In this document: positions 1 to 12,384 of the stretch, piece after piece
How the letters are laid out: each line of letters begins with the position of its first letter
Numbering within the stretch: the first letter of the stretch is position 1
Assembly: GCF_025118155.1 (NCBI RefSeq)
Contig: NW_026251391.1
Span: 1,057,501-1,121,500 of the forward strand
From: Cokeromyces recurvatus
Taxonomy: Eukaryota > Mucoromycota > Mucoromycetes > Mucorales > Mucoraceae
Length of the DNA stretch: 64,000 bases
Direction: 5' to 3'
Translations under genes and position numbers: made by a program
Notes under the pieces: model-generated
Databases searched by the model: none
The model's input: the letters and a program-made list of their open reading frames with translations, nothing else
What the model was told of the DNA's origin: nothing

Positions 1-870
1 AGTTTTCGAGTTTTTAGATCTCAATTACCACGTGATAATCCTTATTATCCACAACCTGTAGAATCAGATAATGAAGATGATGATATACACCATTTTACAC
101 CTAAAACTTTCAAAGCACCTACAGAATGCGTGATTTGTGGTATTGGCGGATCCAAATTTTGTGGCAAGTGCGGGAAAGCAGCCTACTGTTCTCGTGAACA
201 TCAAATGCAGGATTGGAATATGTGTCGACATAAGGAATTTTGCAACAAACCAACACTAACAAAAGAAGAGCAAGCTACTGTGGATCAATTACGTGCTGCA
301 CGTATTTTTATAGAAAAGGAGATTGTGAGTGAACCAGAAGGTAAAGATAAGGATGAAGAGGAAGAGGAAGAACAAGCGGCATTCTTTAAGGAAAATAATC
401 CTGAAGAGCGATCCGATTCAAAGGCCCTTGTCCTTGCTGGTGACGAGGCAGAGGAAGAGACAGAGGTACCGGTAGATGATGTCTTTTTAAGCTTTCAATT
501 AAAAATTCAGCAAAACCCTGATCAAGTCATCCGATATGATCGTGTTGAATATGATATGCCTCCACGCGAACCATTATGGGTACAAGAGAACTATAAACCA
601 GAATCGATACCGAACTGTGAACGTTGCAAGGGCCCTCGTACCTTTGAATTTCAAATTCTATCGACTTTATTGAATTACATTGGAGTGAATCATGTTGCTG
701 TAGACTCCTTGGATTGGGGATCATTATTTATTTATAGTTGTAAAGAGAATTGTACTCTTGGAAATGGTGTCTATGCTGAGGAAGTGCTCTGGAAGCAAGA
801 CTTTTCCCAAGATGGTATGCAAGTTGGACCAAAAGATGCAAAATTATTACGTCGAAAATTGAATAAATAA
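1..870 (+). CDS. TSR4: Tsr4/PDCD2-like 20S pre-rRNA processing factor (5' part missing)
   Basis: The reading frame is already open at base 1, so the N-terminal part lies outside the window; 289 residues are present. A MYND-type zinc finger starts at visible residue 43 (CVIC, then CGKC, YCS, H and C ligands). A strongly acidic linker follows, then the PDCD2 C-terminal domain with the hallmarks MPPREPLW, CERCKGPR, FEFQ and DWGSLFIYSC. In yeast and animals this family is a cytoplasmic chaperone that escorts the ribosomal protein uS5 (Rps2) into 40S assembly; that role is taken from the family, not seen here. The visible part is a single exon ending in TAA. The family call is secure; the gene start cannot be judged. 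Confidence 0.9.
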   Translation, partial: SFRVFRSQLPRDNPYYPQPVESDNEDDDIHHFTPKTFKAPTECVICGIGGSKFCGKCGKAAYCSREHQMQDWNMCRHKEFCNKPTLTKEEQATVDQLRAARIFIEKEIVSEPEGKDKDEEEEEEQAAFFKENNPEERSDSKALVLAGDEAEEETEVPVDDVFLSFQLKIQQNPDQVIRYDRVEYDMPPREPLWVQENYKPESIPNCERCKGPRTFEFQILSTLLNYIGVNHVAVDSLDWGSLFIYSCKENCTLGNGVYAEEVLWKQDFSQDGMQVGPKDAKLLRRKLNK

Positions 871-1600
871 TACTCTTACACGTCTCTACTTGTGTAGTAA
901 GAACTATAGTACATATTTAAATAATAATTATATATTGGAGATACTACAAGTAAAACAAAGAAAAGAATAATAATAATAATAATGGATGTATGTATCCATT
1001 CATTGAAATTTAATATTTTACACAATTTTGAGATATTATGAATGGTTTACAAACACGAGATTTTTGTAATAAAAGTTAACAGAGTAACATACTAAAACTA
1101 AGGACAAGCTAATTATTCTGTTGTATTATTAAGTCGGACTCCCTAGTATTAGATTCAATAATTGCTCTGTTGTGGGGGTATAAGTTGATAACTGAGGCTT
1201 AAATAATAAATGTAATGTTAATATCTAGAACTGTTTTTTTTTTTTTTATTTATTGAAGACAGCTTTTTTTTTTTTTTTTTTTTTCACTTGAAAAGCAGTT
1301 TATAAACATCCTAGGCTTTCTTCGGCTTTTTTTCTATCGAGTATATACATGTATACTTACAAGTTTATACTGAAATATATGAAACGAAGAAAAATGAAAA
1401 TATCTCTCATACAAAGGATAGGAAATAATATCACATGTTTATTGAATCATGAATAAGGATTAATATGCAAATAACTTGGTTAAAACAAGAGATTATTACC
1501 TTGCTTCAAACTCAGTTATTTATGCGAATTCTTGTATGCTTTGTTAGGAAAAAAAAATTTTTTTTTATTACTCTGCTATCTTGAAATAATAATAAACACA
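871..1600. other. Intergenic spacer, no gene seen
   Basis: This AT-rich stretch lies between two plus-strand genes. It holds T-runs near 1234-1285 and a pyrimidine-rich stretch close to the PITH gene start. It must contain the 3' end of the Tsr4 gene and the promoter of the next gene. I see no conserved reading frame or RNA gene. Confidence 0.6.
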
Positions 1601-2556
1601 ATGAGCCATCACTGCCATGATGAGCATTGCGATCATGATCATGATGATTTACCAGGATCTGGGGATCAATTTTTACTCTATTCAAAAATTGATCTTGACA
1701 ATGTACGTTGTCTGAATGAATCAGAACCAGACAGTGGTAAAAAAGTTATTCGACCATGGAATGAACGAATGGATGATACAAAGGTTAGCTTAAGGAAATG
1801 TGAAATTTCCTTTTTTTTTTTTTCTTAACAGTTTGCTTAGTTTGTAGAAAGTGATGCTGATGAACAACTTATTATCTTTGTTCCGTAAGTAATGTACTAA
1901 TTTGATTTTTGTTGTGTATGTGTGTGTTTTTTTTTCAACGTGTATTGGTAGTTTTACAGGAAGTATTAAGTTGCGTTCAATTTGTCTTCGTACAGATCGA
2001 ACTGATGCAGCTCCATCAAAAATGAAAGTGTAAGTCTTTATTCATTTCTGTGTAGTATATATGTATATACAAATATTTACAAGAATGTCTATTGATAGAT
2101 TTATTAATCGTGATGATGTTGACTTTGATGCAGCAGAAAGTTATACGCCTATACAAGAATTTGAACTTATAGAAGGTTCAAATGAAGTTATTGAATATGG
2201 AACTAAAGCCACAAAATTTGCAAGTGTCCGAAATATAACTCTATTTTTCCCTGAAAACTTTGGAAATGATTCAAGTATTATACGATACATTGGTTTTAAG
2301 GGTGAATGGAAAGAGGTAAAAAAAAAAAAAAAAAAAAAAAGTAAATAAATGAACGAATAAATAAATAATAATGTATTTTTGTTTTGTTTACTAGGTTAAG
2401 CGTGATCCTATTATTACAGGTAAAGGATATAGTTTTATTTATTTAAAAATAAAATATGCTTATTTTTACTTTATTGTAGTATATGAAGCAAATGCTAATC
2501 CTGCTGATCATAAAATTACTGGTGCTGAAACAAGAATGGATCATTCTATTCAATAA
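1601..2556 (+). CDS. PITHD1: PITH-domain protein (PITHD1 homologue)
   Basis: Six exons join in frame: 1601-1783, 1841-1884, 1952-2029, 2099-2315, 2395-2419 and 2480-2556. The product is about 207 residues. It begins with a His/Asp-rich stretch (MSHHCHDEHCDHDHDD), typical of PITHD1. The PITH fold follows: LYSKIDLDNVRCLNE near the start, then ESDADEQLIIFVPF, GSIKLRSICL, and near the end NITLFFPENF and IRYIGFKGEW. PITH is the proteasome-interacting domain of thioredoxin-like protein 1, so a link to the 26S proteasome is known for the family; this protein has no thioredoxin domain. The longer upstream reading from 1532 looks like untranslated leader. All junctions agree in phase. Confidence 0.9.
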
Positions 2557-2656
2557 AAAAATAAAATAAAATTTTTACTAAGGAGGATGTACATTTTATC
2601 AAGGGAGAAAATAGCAGAGCTTTGATTAGATTAAAACCTGTCTTTATTATTATTAT

Positions 2657-2982
2657 TTAAAGAAAGTATAATGATATAAAAAGACTACTCATAGTTATTA
2701 AGCCATTCATGGCTTTGGTTATTGTACCTAAACTATTTTTTTGAGAAATATGAGTAACAGCAGTAGAAGAAGCAAGTAAAGGGATATTTGTATTGTTACT
2801 CATAGAAGTTGAAGCTGTAAGTAAAGTTTTGGTATCTGAAGAAGATGAAGGTGAGAGAGTATTCACCGAGTTGTTAATGGTTGTGTTAGCGGTAATGTTT
2901 ACTTTTGTTATATTAGAAGAAACAATAGAAGTACGAATAGCCTATATTTACCCATAAAATGAATAATTCATATCCTATCATT

Positions 2983-3016
<34 letters not shown>

Positions 3017-3318
3017 ACTTACACAAGGTTCTACCATACAAACACAGTATGGTTTCCCAGTATCAAGATTATCGCAATCCTATAAAAAAAAATATGAGTT
3101 GAATGCCTTTATCATGTACAAAGATATTTACATGTTTAACGCTGTGATGAAGACCAGGATTCTATACATATTATTTAATTAGAGAAAATAGTAAAAGTAA
3201 AAAATGAATATTATACCATAGTATAAAAGCTAATTTCTGTAAGATTAAATTGTGCAGCAACTGACGTGCAGCTATCAGTTTCTACAACTATATAGAATAT
3301 AGAATAGGACGGATCAGG

Positions 3319-3354
<36 letters not shown>

Positions 3355-3486
3355 AAAGAAAAAATGACAGTTACAAAAAAAGAAATATTTACCTGTATAA
3401 TTTCTAAGGCAGCCTTCGGCAGGTTTAGCATTTATTTTTTCCAGAAAGAGAAAGCCAAGACATGAAATAATTATAAGAAACTTCAT
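2657..3486 (-). CDS. Secreted LysM (CBM50) protein with probable GPI anchor
   Basis: Four exons on the minus strand (3486-3393, 3287-3217, 3079-3023, 2941-2657) give about 168 residues. Residues 1-20 form a signal peptide (MKFLIIISCLGFLFLEKINA). The middle carries one LysM unit: a V-V-E-T-D-SCTSVAAQFNLT core followed by DCDNLDTGKPYCV. This is the Cys-containing fungal form that binds chitin or related glycans. The tail is Ser/Thr/Asn-rich with several N-x-S/T sites and ends in a hydrophobic segment (SLFISLYFL) that looks like a GPI-anchor signal. I infer a wall- or membrane-bound chitin-binding protein outside the cell. Intron 1 contains a run of 34 A on the plus strand (3319-3352). The exact GPI site was not assigned. 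Confidence 0.75.
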
Positions 3487-3867
3487 AGTTATTAATTTAA
3501 AATAAACACTGTGTATTTTAGGAAAAAGAAAGTGAATTAAAAAGCTTAAAAGACTCTTTTATACTTGTTTTGTTTCTAGAGGGGTTTTTTTTTTTTTGTA
3601 AGAAGACTTCTACTCGTGTTTTAGCATACAGAAGGATTACTGCTCCTTTTTTTTTTTTTTTTTTTGTTTATTTTTTCCCTTAGATCTTCTTCGGTTATTT
3701 AAAATGACACAATAATGTTTATAAAAAGGAGAAATGTTTGACTGTAACAATTCTTCATTAATTGAACTTTATCAACAAGCTACTGTTATATAAATAAAGA
3801 ATTATTCTTTTTTTCTTTTCTCCTTTTTTTTTTTTAATTTTAATTTTAATTGAATAAGAATTTATTT
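3487..3867. promoter_or_regulatory. Shared upstream region between divergent LysM and C2H2 genes
   Basis: The two flanking genes point away from each other, so this 380-bp stretch should hold both promoters. It has poly-T runs (3583-3597 and 3648-3665) and an AT-rich stretch beside the C2H2 start. I saw no defined factor site. Confidence 0.45.
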
Positions 3868-4581
3868 ATGAGCTATCAATCATTAACTAATACTTTACCA
3901 TCAATACAATGTATGTTAAATGGGGTTCAAGGTATTAATAGACTAGTATTTCTTTAATGTATAGATATACAAAATAAAGCAGTAAAATTAACGAAATATT
4001 CATGCTATTAAGCGAAACGTAATATTCTTCTAGAAGATAGCTTCTTTCGTCAGCCTATTCATCTAAAACCTCTTGAACCTACTTTTTGTACATCTATTGA
4101 CATAGCCCCTAAGTTTAATATTAAACAGTCAACAATTATCGGTCATACTCATACTCATACTCATACACTAACACAGTCACGTATTCCGTCAACAACAACA
4201 ACAACAAGCTATCATCTTCATAAACGAACTCAATCAGATCATACATTTGAATATACCCAAGCATATTATTCTGAAGACATTAATGATTCTGTAGACTCTG
4301 GTAGTCAGACATCCTTATCATCATCATCATCTCCTGCTATTTATCGTCGTGCTCGACTATTATCATTACAAGGTTACAAGTATAATTGCCCATATTGTCA
4401 GAAGGGTTTTTCGCGGCCTTCCTCCTTGAAGACACATATTTTTTCTCACACAGGAGAAAAACCTTATACCTGCAGTTATCCTTCATGTAATAGAAGCTTT
4501 AGTGTCCAAAGTAATATGCGTCGACACATGAAGATTCATCAAAATAATAATGATAAGTCTGCTGAAACATATTATTTATAA
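3868..4581 (+). CDS. Two-finger C2H2 zinc-finger transcription factor
   Basis: Two exons (3868-3931 and 4037-4581) give 202 residues. The C-terminal quarter holds two classic fingers in tandem: [21 protein letters not shown], where the first pair of Cys and the two His are spaced as in Kruppel fingers, then the linker TGEKPY, then [23 protein letters not shown]. The upstream part is Ser/Thr- and His-rich with a (HT)n run, poly-Thr and poly-Ser, typical of a disordered regulatory region. The arrangement of two fingers near the C-terminus resembles many fungal stress and development regulators, but no specific orthologue is recognised. Nuclear DNA binding is inferred from the fingers. Confidence 0.85.
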
Positions 4582-4657
4582 CAATAAAATAGGGAAACAA
4601 AAAAAAAAAATTGTAATATAATAATTCCCTTATTCGGATTTGCTCCTTCCGCCCTTA

Positions 4658-4695
<38 letters not shown>

Positions 4696-5045
4696 CTTAT
4701 CTCTCTCTTTTTTTAGTATTTCCCCTCATTATATCTCCTTTAAACAAAACTAGCTTATTACATATTCTGTATATTTCTAAAAATATAATTGAAACTTTTC
4801 TTTTTCCTAATATGACATCACTTGAAGTTATATATATTATTTTGGAAAAGAAAAAGATGCTCACATGTAAAAAGCGCATTTTAATGATAAGCTTACTAAT
4901 ATCAGCATTTTTATTATTATTATCATTCTCATTGTTGCTTAAAAAAAAAAAGAAATCAGATGATCTCGTCATTTTATTTTCTTGCCTTTCGATGGGCTAA
5001 CACTTGAAGAGATTTTCCTGTTGACTTATTGGGCACAAGATTGCC

Positions 5046-5108
<63 letters not shown>

Positions 5109-5345
5109 AAGAAAAAAGAGTAGGGCATGAAATGACAATCCTCATTTTTAAAAGGAGATAAAAAAAAGACATATACTAGATTAAAGAATTCTACTACTTC
5201 TTTTAACGTTGTTAAATATAGTAGATATAAATACTAAAATAACCTACTAAAATAACACCATTAAAAAGTCACATTAAAAAAAGATATTACTTTTTTTTTA
5301 TTAGTTATGTTAAGAATGAAGAGAGATAATATGTTGTAGAGAATA
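4582..5345. other. Convergent intergenic region with a 38-nt A-tract
   Basis: The C2H2 gene and the ATPase gene run toward each other here, so both 3' ends lie in this stretch. It contains a T-run at about 4662-4695 and an A-run at 5049-5086 followed by AG-interrupted A-tracts. Short reading frames in it are low complexity and I do not call them genes. Confidence 0.5.
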
Positions 5346-8300
5346 TTATATTTTGTTTATCATTCTTCGGATAACAAATTTTTCAATTTCAACAAAGGAG
5401 ATCAAAAATATAACACAGATAATAGTCATTACCCAAGATTGCCAACCAACAGACGTTAATTCAAGCCAGGAAGAGATGCCTAATAAACATCGATTTATTA
5501 AATATAAAGTGGTTTTTCTTCCTTTAAAATAAAAAGATATTACCTGGTGCATAGATGCCTAAAATCATCAATGAAAAAGCTAAAATAAAGCTTCCAATCA
5601 TCCAGCAATTACTTGTAATACCTGTCTTGAAAATTGATTGGTGAACACTTCTTGCATTAAATGAATGAATGAGCTGCAACGTTGTTAAGGTTGTAAAAGT
5701 CTAGAAGAATTTTGTCAATTATTTTGTATAGAGAAATTTTTAAAAAAAAAGTAGTAGTAGTAGTAGTAGTAGTTACCATTGATCTTGCAATTTCTAAATC
5801 AAATTTTAAAATATAAAGACTAATAGTATAAGTAGCTATTGCCAAGGAGGCAATTAACATAGAGTTCGTAAATATAATGAGCCACGTTGCTTTCGTAATC
5901 ACTTCTGTTTTAGGATTTCGAGGTTTTCTATTCATTAAATCTTTTTCATTTGGTTCAACACCAAGAGCCATAGCAGGAGGGATATCAGCTAATGAAACAA
6001 ATTGTTATCAAACTGAGACTTATGATTTATATAATATAATTATTTACCAATAATGTTGGCCCATAAAATCATCATGACAGTTAAAGGGGATTCGATATTC
6101 GCTATGGTACAAATTAACATTAAGAATATTTCAGCACCATTACAGCTTAATAAATAAACAATAAATTTGAGAATATTATCAAAGACGTGTCTTCCTTCTT
6201 CAACTGCATGAACAATACTAGTGAAATTATCGTCAGCAAGAACAATATCAGCTGCTTGCTTAGTAATCTCTGTACCAGCCTGTCCCATTGCAACTCCAAC
6301 ATCAGCACGCTTAATTGCAGGTGCATCTATAGTAACGAAATATGTTTCATATTAATTTTTGATTTTAATTTTAACTTTAATTTTAAATTTTGATTTTGAT
6401 TTGATTTTTTTTTTGTGGGGGAGGGTACATACCATTAACGCCATCTCCTGTCATAGCAACTAATTCGCCTCTTTGTTGCAAAGAACGAACAATAGATAAT
6501 TTATTATCCGGACTGACGCGTGCAAATACACTTGGAAATGGATCTAATTCCATAATAGCATCATCAGAAAGTAAATCTAATTCACGACCAAGAATAGCCC
6601 TGTTCTATTTTTTTTTTTGGAAATGTTTGTTAAATATAAATCATATAGATTTAACTTACACACACAATGTCAAATTTACCATTTTAGGATGATCTCTTTT
6701 AAATATACCCAACTGAGCTGCAATAGCAGTAGCAGTCTCTATATGATCACCAGTGATCATCATCACATGAATACCCGCTTGTTGACATGTTTCAATGGCT
6801 TCTTTGACACCTACTTTAGGAGGATCAATAAGGCCTACAAGGCCAACAAACACAAGTTCAGATTCAGAAAAATGATCCTCATTGTCATCCGTTTTAATAA
6901 TCTTCTTGTAAGCCAAGCCAAGTACACGCAAACCTTGAGATGCCATCCTGACATTTTCATCGTATACAAGAGAAGCAAACTCTTCTGTCATTTCGGATAG
7001 TGTATCATCTTTCATCAAAAAGTGACTGCATTTGTTTAATAACTCTTCTGGTGCACCTTTACAAACCATGGTGATGATGGCTTCCTCGTTTTGTTGTTTA
7101 AATACACAACTCATCAATTTGCGTTCACTATCAAAGGCATGTTCAAAATATTTAACAAAGCCTTGGCTTTCCCAGTACTTGCGATCTAATCTAGCCTTTT
7201 GCGTAGCAACAGTGAGAGCGACTTCAGTAGGATCACCTACTGTTTCAAATTCACCGGTTTCCTCGTTGTGTCGAACATCTGAATTATTACAGAGACTAGC
7301 GATCATGAGAGCATAATACAAGTGTTGAGTATAACTTTCGATGTGATCCCTATCAATAGGTTTAGGTTTCATCGTTGCATAATCATTGATAGAAGAGGAA
7401 TGATCTTCTAAATTAGGCTTAGTACTAGAATAAGCAAGTGGTGGTGATGAAAACTTGTTGGGAACCGTACTTCGATGATGAATCATACGTCGACGTAATT
7501 CTTCATGCTCACGAATAATTTCTCCTTGCTTTACATCCATAGAATTAGTACCCATAAATCGATAAAGAGAGTTGTCGGAGGTCCATAATTCAGTTGTACT
7601 CATTTTACCCTCAGTTAGAGTACCCGTCTGACATTTTTTTGTAATAATAATAATAATAATAAATTAAATCTTTGTTTATTTATTTATTTATTCAATGCAG
7701 ATAATACCTTATCTGAACATATGACTGTAACACCACCCAAGGATTCGACAGCAGGTAATGTTCTCACGATGCATTTACTATTTATAAACAAACGTAAATA
7801 AAATAAACAAAAGAGTCATTATGATATTTTATTACTTTGCTGCCATGCGTCTTACACCAATCGCCATAGTAACAGTTGTTACTGCGACTAAACCTTCAGG
7901 TATAACAGAAACTGCTAAACTATATATCCATTAAAAAAAAATTTTTTTTTTAATAAATGAGTTGAGAACTATAATTATTATATTACCTTAAACCAATATT
8001 CACCATTTCTTTTGCATTTCGTTTCCAAATAACACCAATAACGACAACTAAAGCGCAAAGAAATATAGCTAATGCGACTAAATAAATACCCAATTTACCA
8101 AGTTTTTTTTGAATAGGGGTTTTCACTTTATGTTTAGTACCACTTTGAATAGCAGCACTAATTTTACCAATCTATAATATATAAAAATAGTTAAAATCAA
8201 TAAATAAATGTTTACAGATATATAAACTAGTATTATAAGCTTTTACTTCTGTTTTTAATCCAGTTCTAACAACAATACCCTTCGCTCTTCCTCGTGCCAC

Positions 8301-9826
8301 AGTTGTAGCCATAAATGCATTTCCTTTACAATCACCAAGAGGAATTTTGCGAGTCTAAAAAAAAAAAGAAAAGAGTGAGTAGAGAGATAAAAGGAGGGTT
8401 AAAATTTAATATCATAAACAAATATGTATATATATATATATATATGAAATGAAGCATACTTTTGCTTTTATTGCTTCTATGTTTTTCTGGACAGGAAGAC
8501 TTTCACCTGTCAAAACACCTTCAACCACACTTAACTGCGCCACATCTATTAATCTAATATCAGCTGGAACTGCATCACCTTCTTCCAAAATAACAAGATC
8601 ACCAGGAACCAATTCTTCTGAATTAATCAACTTTTGCTCACTACCACGAATCACTCTTGCCTGAGGTACAGATAAATTCATAAGAGCATTGAGTGTTTTA
8701 CTTGCCTTCCATTCTTGACTAAAACCAATGATTGTATTGAGGACAACGACAACTAAAAGAACGATCATGCTATTAAATTCACGCTCGGCGGCTTCCACGA
8801 TGGCAGCAATGATCAAGATGAGAACCATAAAGTCTGTGAGTTGTAACCATAGCATCTTGAAAGGGTTGGGCCGAGGAGGCTTTGGCAATTGGTTCGTTCC
8901 ATAGTGTTCTCGTAAGCTAGGTACAAGATCCTCAGGTAATCCATTCTCTGTATGAGTATAGGAAAACATGCCTATGAGCTTGTCAAGTGGCCTATCAAAA
9001 TAAAGGGCCTGTGGTGGTAATAAAATTGACTGATGATGATGATGAGGAGATATTTGAGAGGTAGTAGTAGTAGTAGCAGCCACTCTTGCCTTTTCTTCGC
9101 TGGCTTTCACTTCAGAGGCTAGAGATGAATTTAAGAGACGTTCTAGATCACTTTGCTCACTTTCCTTGATTAAATCACGCCAATCACCAAACTGGTTTGG
9201 GAAATAATGAGCGAGTTTGAACACAACAGCTAAGGCACCTCTTTTCTGGATAGTCGTAGATGAATTGGGCTGACATCGATAATGAAGTTTGAGTTGATGT
9301 CGAAGATCAGAGACATCCATTTCATTCACCACCGTTCGAAATTCTTCAACTTCTTCCAAGAAATCGATAAACAAGAAAAAGGCCATATCGGCCGCCTCTG
9401 TTGCTTTCTTCCTTAACAAGTGACCCTCCGTATGTGTCATGTTTAGGAATAGGCCCTCTGACAAACGTTTCATAAGACTTTTTTCAAGATGAGGTTGGCT
9501 ACCATTCTTTATTCTAAAGTCCATGACATAGCGAAGGCCCTCTAGAATTTCTTCAATAGAAATATGTTTATTATCTTGTACATTAAAAAGATCATTGACT
9601 TTTTTTTTTTTTTTTTTTTTTTAAAAAAAAAATAAATAAATAAATACATAAATAAATAAATACATTTGAATATTAGTATTATTTCTTTTCTTTTATGTTT
9701 AAGATTTAATATTTTACCATAAACTTCTATCTGTTGTTCAATAGATTGTTTACCGTCATTGACGGAAGATACTTCAATTACAGCATGTTGTATAAATTCT
9801 TCTACTAGAGGTGGTTTTAGTGCCAT
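5346..9826 (-). CDS. Type II cation-transporting P-type ATPase with long N-terminal extension
   Basis: Twelve exons join in phase: 9826-9718, 9598-8460, 8354-8247, 8171-7987, 7919-7836, 7777-7708, 7627-6680, 6604-6433, 6326-6048, 5988-5777, 5700-5544, 5479-5346. The product is 1198 residues. Core motifs are complete: actuator TGES near 403, M4 IPEGL at 520-524, the phosphorylation site DKTGT at 564-568, KGAPE near 756, TGDH near 861 and GDGVND near 935-940. M5 has NGAE, and M6 has WAN followed by AD, so the Asn and Asp of the Ca2+ pump site II are kept while the SERCA Thr between them is Ala. About 250 residues precede the usual N-terminal cation-ATPase domain. Ca2+ is plausible from IPEGL and the M5/M6 residues, but Na+ or another cation is not excluded. 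Confidence 0.88.
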
Positions 9827-10553
9827 AAATAGAGTTGATTTAAAACAAATAAAAGGTAGAATATTTTCCAGAAAGCAAAAAAAAAAAAAAAAAAAAAGAA
9901 AAAAAAATATTTATTTATACACATGCAATAAAAAAAAAGAGGGCTTGCAACGTGTGAAAAGTTTCTTTCTTACGAGTGTAGATTTTCTAGTAAGACTCTT
10001 GTATTTTATGATGTTGTAACACTTTTATGAACGCATACTACTATGATTAGAAATGTTACACACTGCTAATTCGATTTGCTCAATTCTCTAGCATAGTTTG
10101 TATGCATCACAATGAATAATTTATTTAGCTTTATAAGTATTAAAAGAATGATATATCATATGTATATACATCATAGTGAGATATTACTTTTGGTACATGA
10201 TGCTAATCAATTGAAATAGGTAGATAGCGTATTATTCACTTTTACTAGTACTGTAGTATTCATAAGATGTTATTCTATAATAGTTTCAAGAAAGAAAAAG
10301 GGGGAAGAAGAAAAGTAGTCTATATAACATTTATTTAGGCAAGTTTACAAGATGTAAATATGTGTATTATTCATTCAGATTGTAAAATATAATTATGTAC
10401 ATACATGTATAAAATAGATCAATAGTTGTAAAATTATATAATATGATCACGTGTATGCATCATTTCTCATAATAATAATTAATATACATGCATTATGAAA
10501 AAAGAGAGAATCAAATAGAATGCATCATGCGGTAGGTAAGTGTATAATGAATG
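9827..10553. promoter_or_regulatory. Upstream region of the ATPase gene; 3' flank of the PAS gene
   Basis: Both neighbours are on the minus strand, so the part next to 9826 should carry the ATPase promoter and the far part the PAS gene terminator. There is an A-run at 9880-9897 and otherwise plain AT-rich DNA. No extra gene is visible. Confidence 0.45.
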
Positions 10554-11353
10554 TTATGCAGACACTGTAGTTGCAAGTCTAGCTACAAATACTAAGCCAT
10601 CATAAGTACAACTTATAACAGCCTCTATTAGAACCAATTCACTATTCGGCTTGACCCAACCAAATCTTACTCTAGCAATAACATCACTAGATTTAGATAG
10701 TTCTACCTGACTCATCACATTCTTCTTATCTTTTGGATCAATATAATCATAAAGAGAATTTCCAATACATTCAATAGGATCTAAACCTACAAGAGCTTTA
10801 CTCATTCGTGTTGCAAAGACAATGATAGACTGTGTGGTATATCGATTCAAGAAGAGACAAAAGCGAGGCTCCTTTTGTGCTAAATCAGTCTCATTATCCC
10901 AAGAAAAGTTATCTTCTACTAAAATACTTTTATTCTCTTTTGTTCGATATTCCAGGCACCTTTAAGTTGTAAGGATCCATCTGGCTGAATTGAAAAGGCT
11001 GTATCTGCTGAATTCATTCTCATTGTGTGTTTTATGCAATTGGGCGATATAATAGCAAAGTTAGTACAAACAAGTGTATCGTAGCAATAGTGAATAACCA
11101 CATCACATTGGATATAATGACCATCCTTATGGCGTGAGCGACAAGTAACAACAGTTGATAGGCGCTCATTCTTAACATTACCTGAATGAATTAGATTAAT
11201 TGCAATTCGTTCATCAGGATGAGTTAATTCGTAACCACCCATCCCTACTAATTCTTCAGGTAAAAAGCCTAATACATCAGTAACACTTTCAGATACAAAT
11301 AAAAACTTTGCTTCTGCAGTATTATCATAGATTGAAATGTAGTTAATTTCCAT
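10554..11353 (-). CDS. Double-PAS sensor-type protein (WC-1-like), with a frame problem between the PAS units
   Basis: Two PAS units are visible. The first runs from the start (SESVTDVLGFLPEELVG, then YELTHPDE, and SRHKDGHY). The second includes LNRYTTQSIIVFATRMS, IGNSLYDYIDPKDKK and a C-terminal EAVISCTYDGLVFVAR. They resemble the PAS proteins abundant in Mucorales, relatives of the White-collar light sensors. No LOV flavin Cys motif (GxNCRFLQ) and no zinc finger are present, so light sensing is not supported. The first frame stops near 10920, while the second unit continues upstream in another frame. Either a 56-bp intron (10927-10872, phase 0, giving about 247 residues) joins them, or one A is missing from an A4 run near 10928. 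Coding-like residues inside the putative intron favour the second. Confidence 0.75.
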
Positions 11354-11587
11354 TTAAATTTACTAGTATTGAAATAAAAAATAAATAAATAAATAAATAA
11401 ATAAATTAAACGAAATAAAATAAGGGATAGCTGCTGTTGTACGATTTAATTTCTGCGGCAATAACATTTTATTCAAGTTATTTTATCACTGCTTATACAT
11501 TTGAGGGAAAAAAAAATTGCTAATTTTACTACATTTCAAATAGATTTAAACCATTGTTCATTTGACACTGTTGTTATCTCATTGCCA

Positions 11588-11618
<31 letters not shown>

Positions 11619-12384
11619 TTACATTATATTTTACGCACATGCAAAAAATATACATGATGACAATAAATAAATTTAATTTTATTTGGCTGTTCAGTTAATA
11701 GTTTGAAAATACCTTTGCTACTCTTTTTTATTATAACAATAATATAAGAGACAGACAAAAAAAAAAAAAAAAAAAGCAAAAGGATGAGGTATTAATATGT
11801 TGTACTGTATCACATTTGCTTAATTGTCTATGTGTGTATATATGTGTCTGTGTGTGTGTGTATGTGCTTTTAACTTTACGATCTATTAAGAATTATAGAA
11901 AATTGCTCAATCGATAACATTATTCTCTTGCAATTTTACTGTATCTACCACGTAAGGTTAAATATAATTATTGTATAAAACTATTATTTCAACACATATT
12001 TTTAATTAACAAACTAAATGACACAATAATAGTATTGTACATTTTACTTTTAAATACAACGTTTTCAGGAACGATCTATACATGTCAAATAACCTGTACA
12101 GAAAATAACTTCAAAATATAGAGTACAGAAATTAATATAGATTTAACTCCATTCTTAAAGTAGTGAATTGTAGTATTTTAAAACACTCGTAATAGATTAG
12201 TATCATGTATAATAAAAAGTGGTATTTTACATGAAACGCTTTTTTTTTTTTTTATACATATATTTTTATACATGTTTGTACATATTTATATGATGATGTA
12301 TGTTTGTATGTAACTCAGCTTTAAATTGAAAACTTTTATTTCCTTTTTCACTTTTCTTTCTTTTAAACTTAATATATACCAACC
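11354..12384. promoter_or_regulatory. Divergent promoter region between PAS gene and ARP8
   Basis: The PAS gene reads left and ARP8 reads right from this 1-kb region. It contains an ATAA tandem run beside the PAS start, a TA dinucleotide run near 11593-11619, an A-run at 11758-11775, a TG-rich patch near 11830-11870 and a T-run at 12240-12254. No reading frame here looks coding. Confidence 0.45.
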
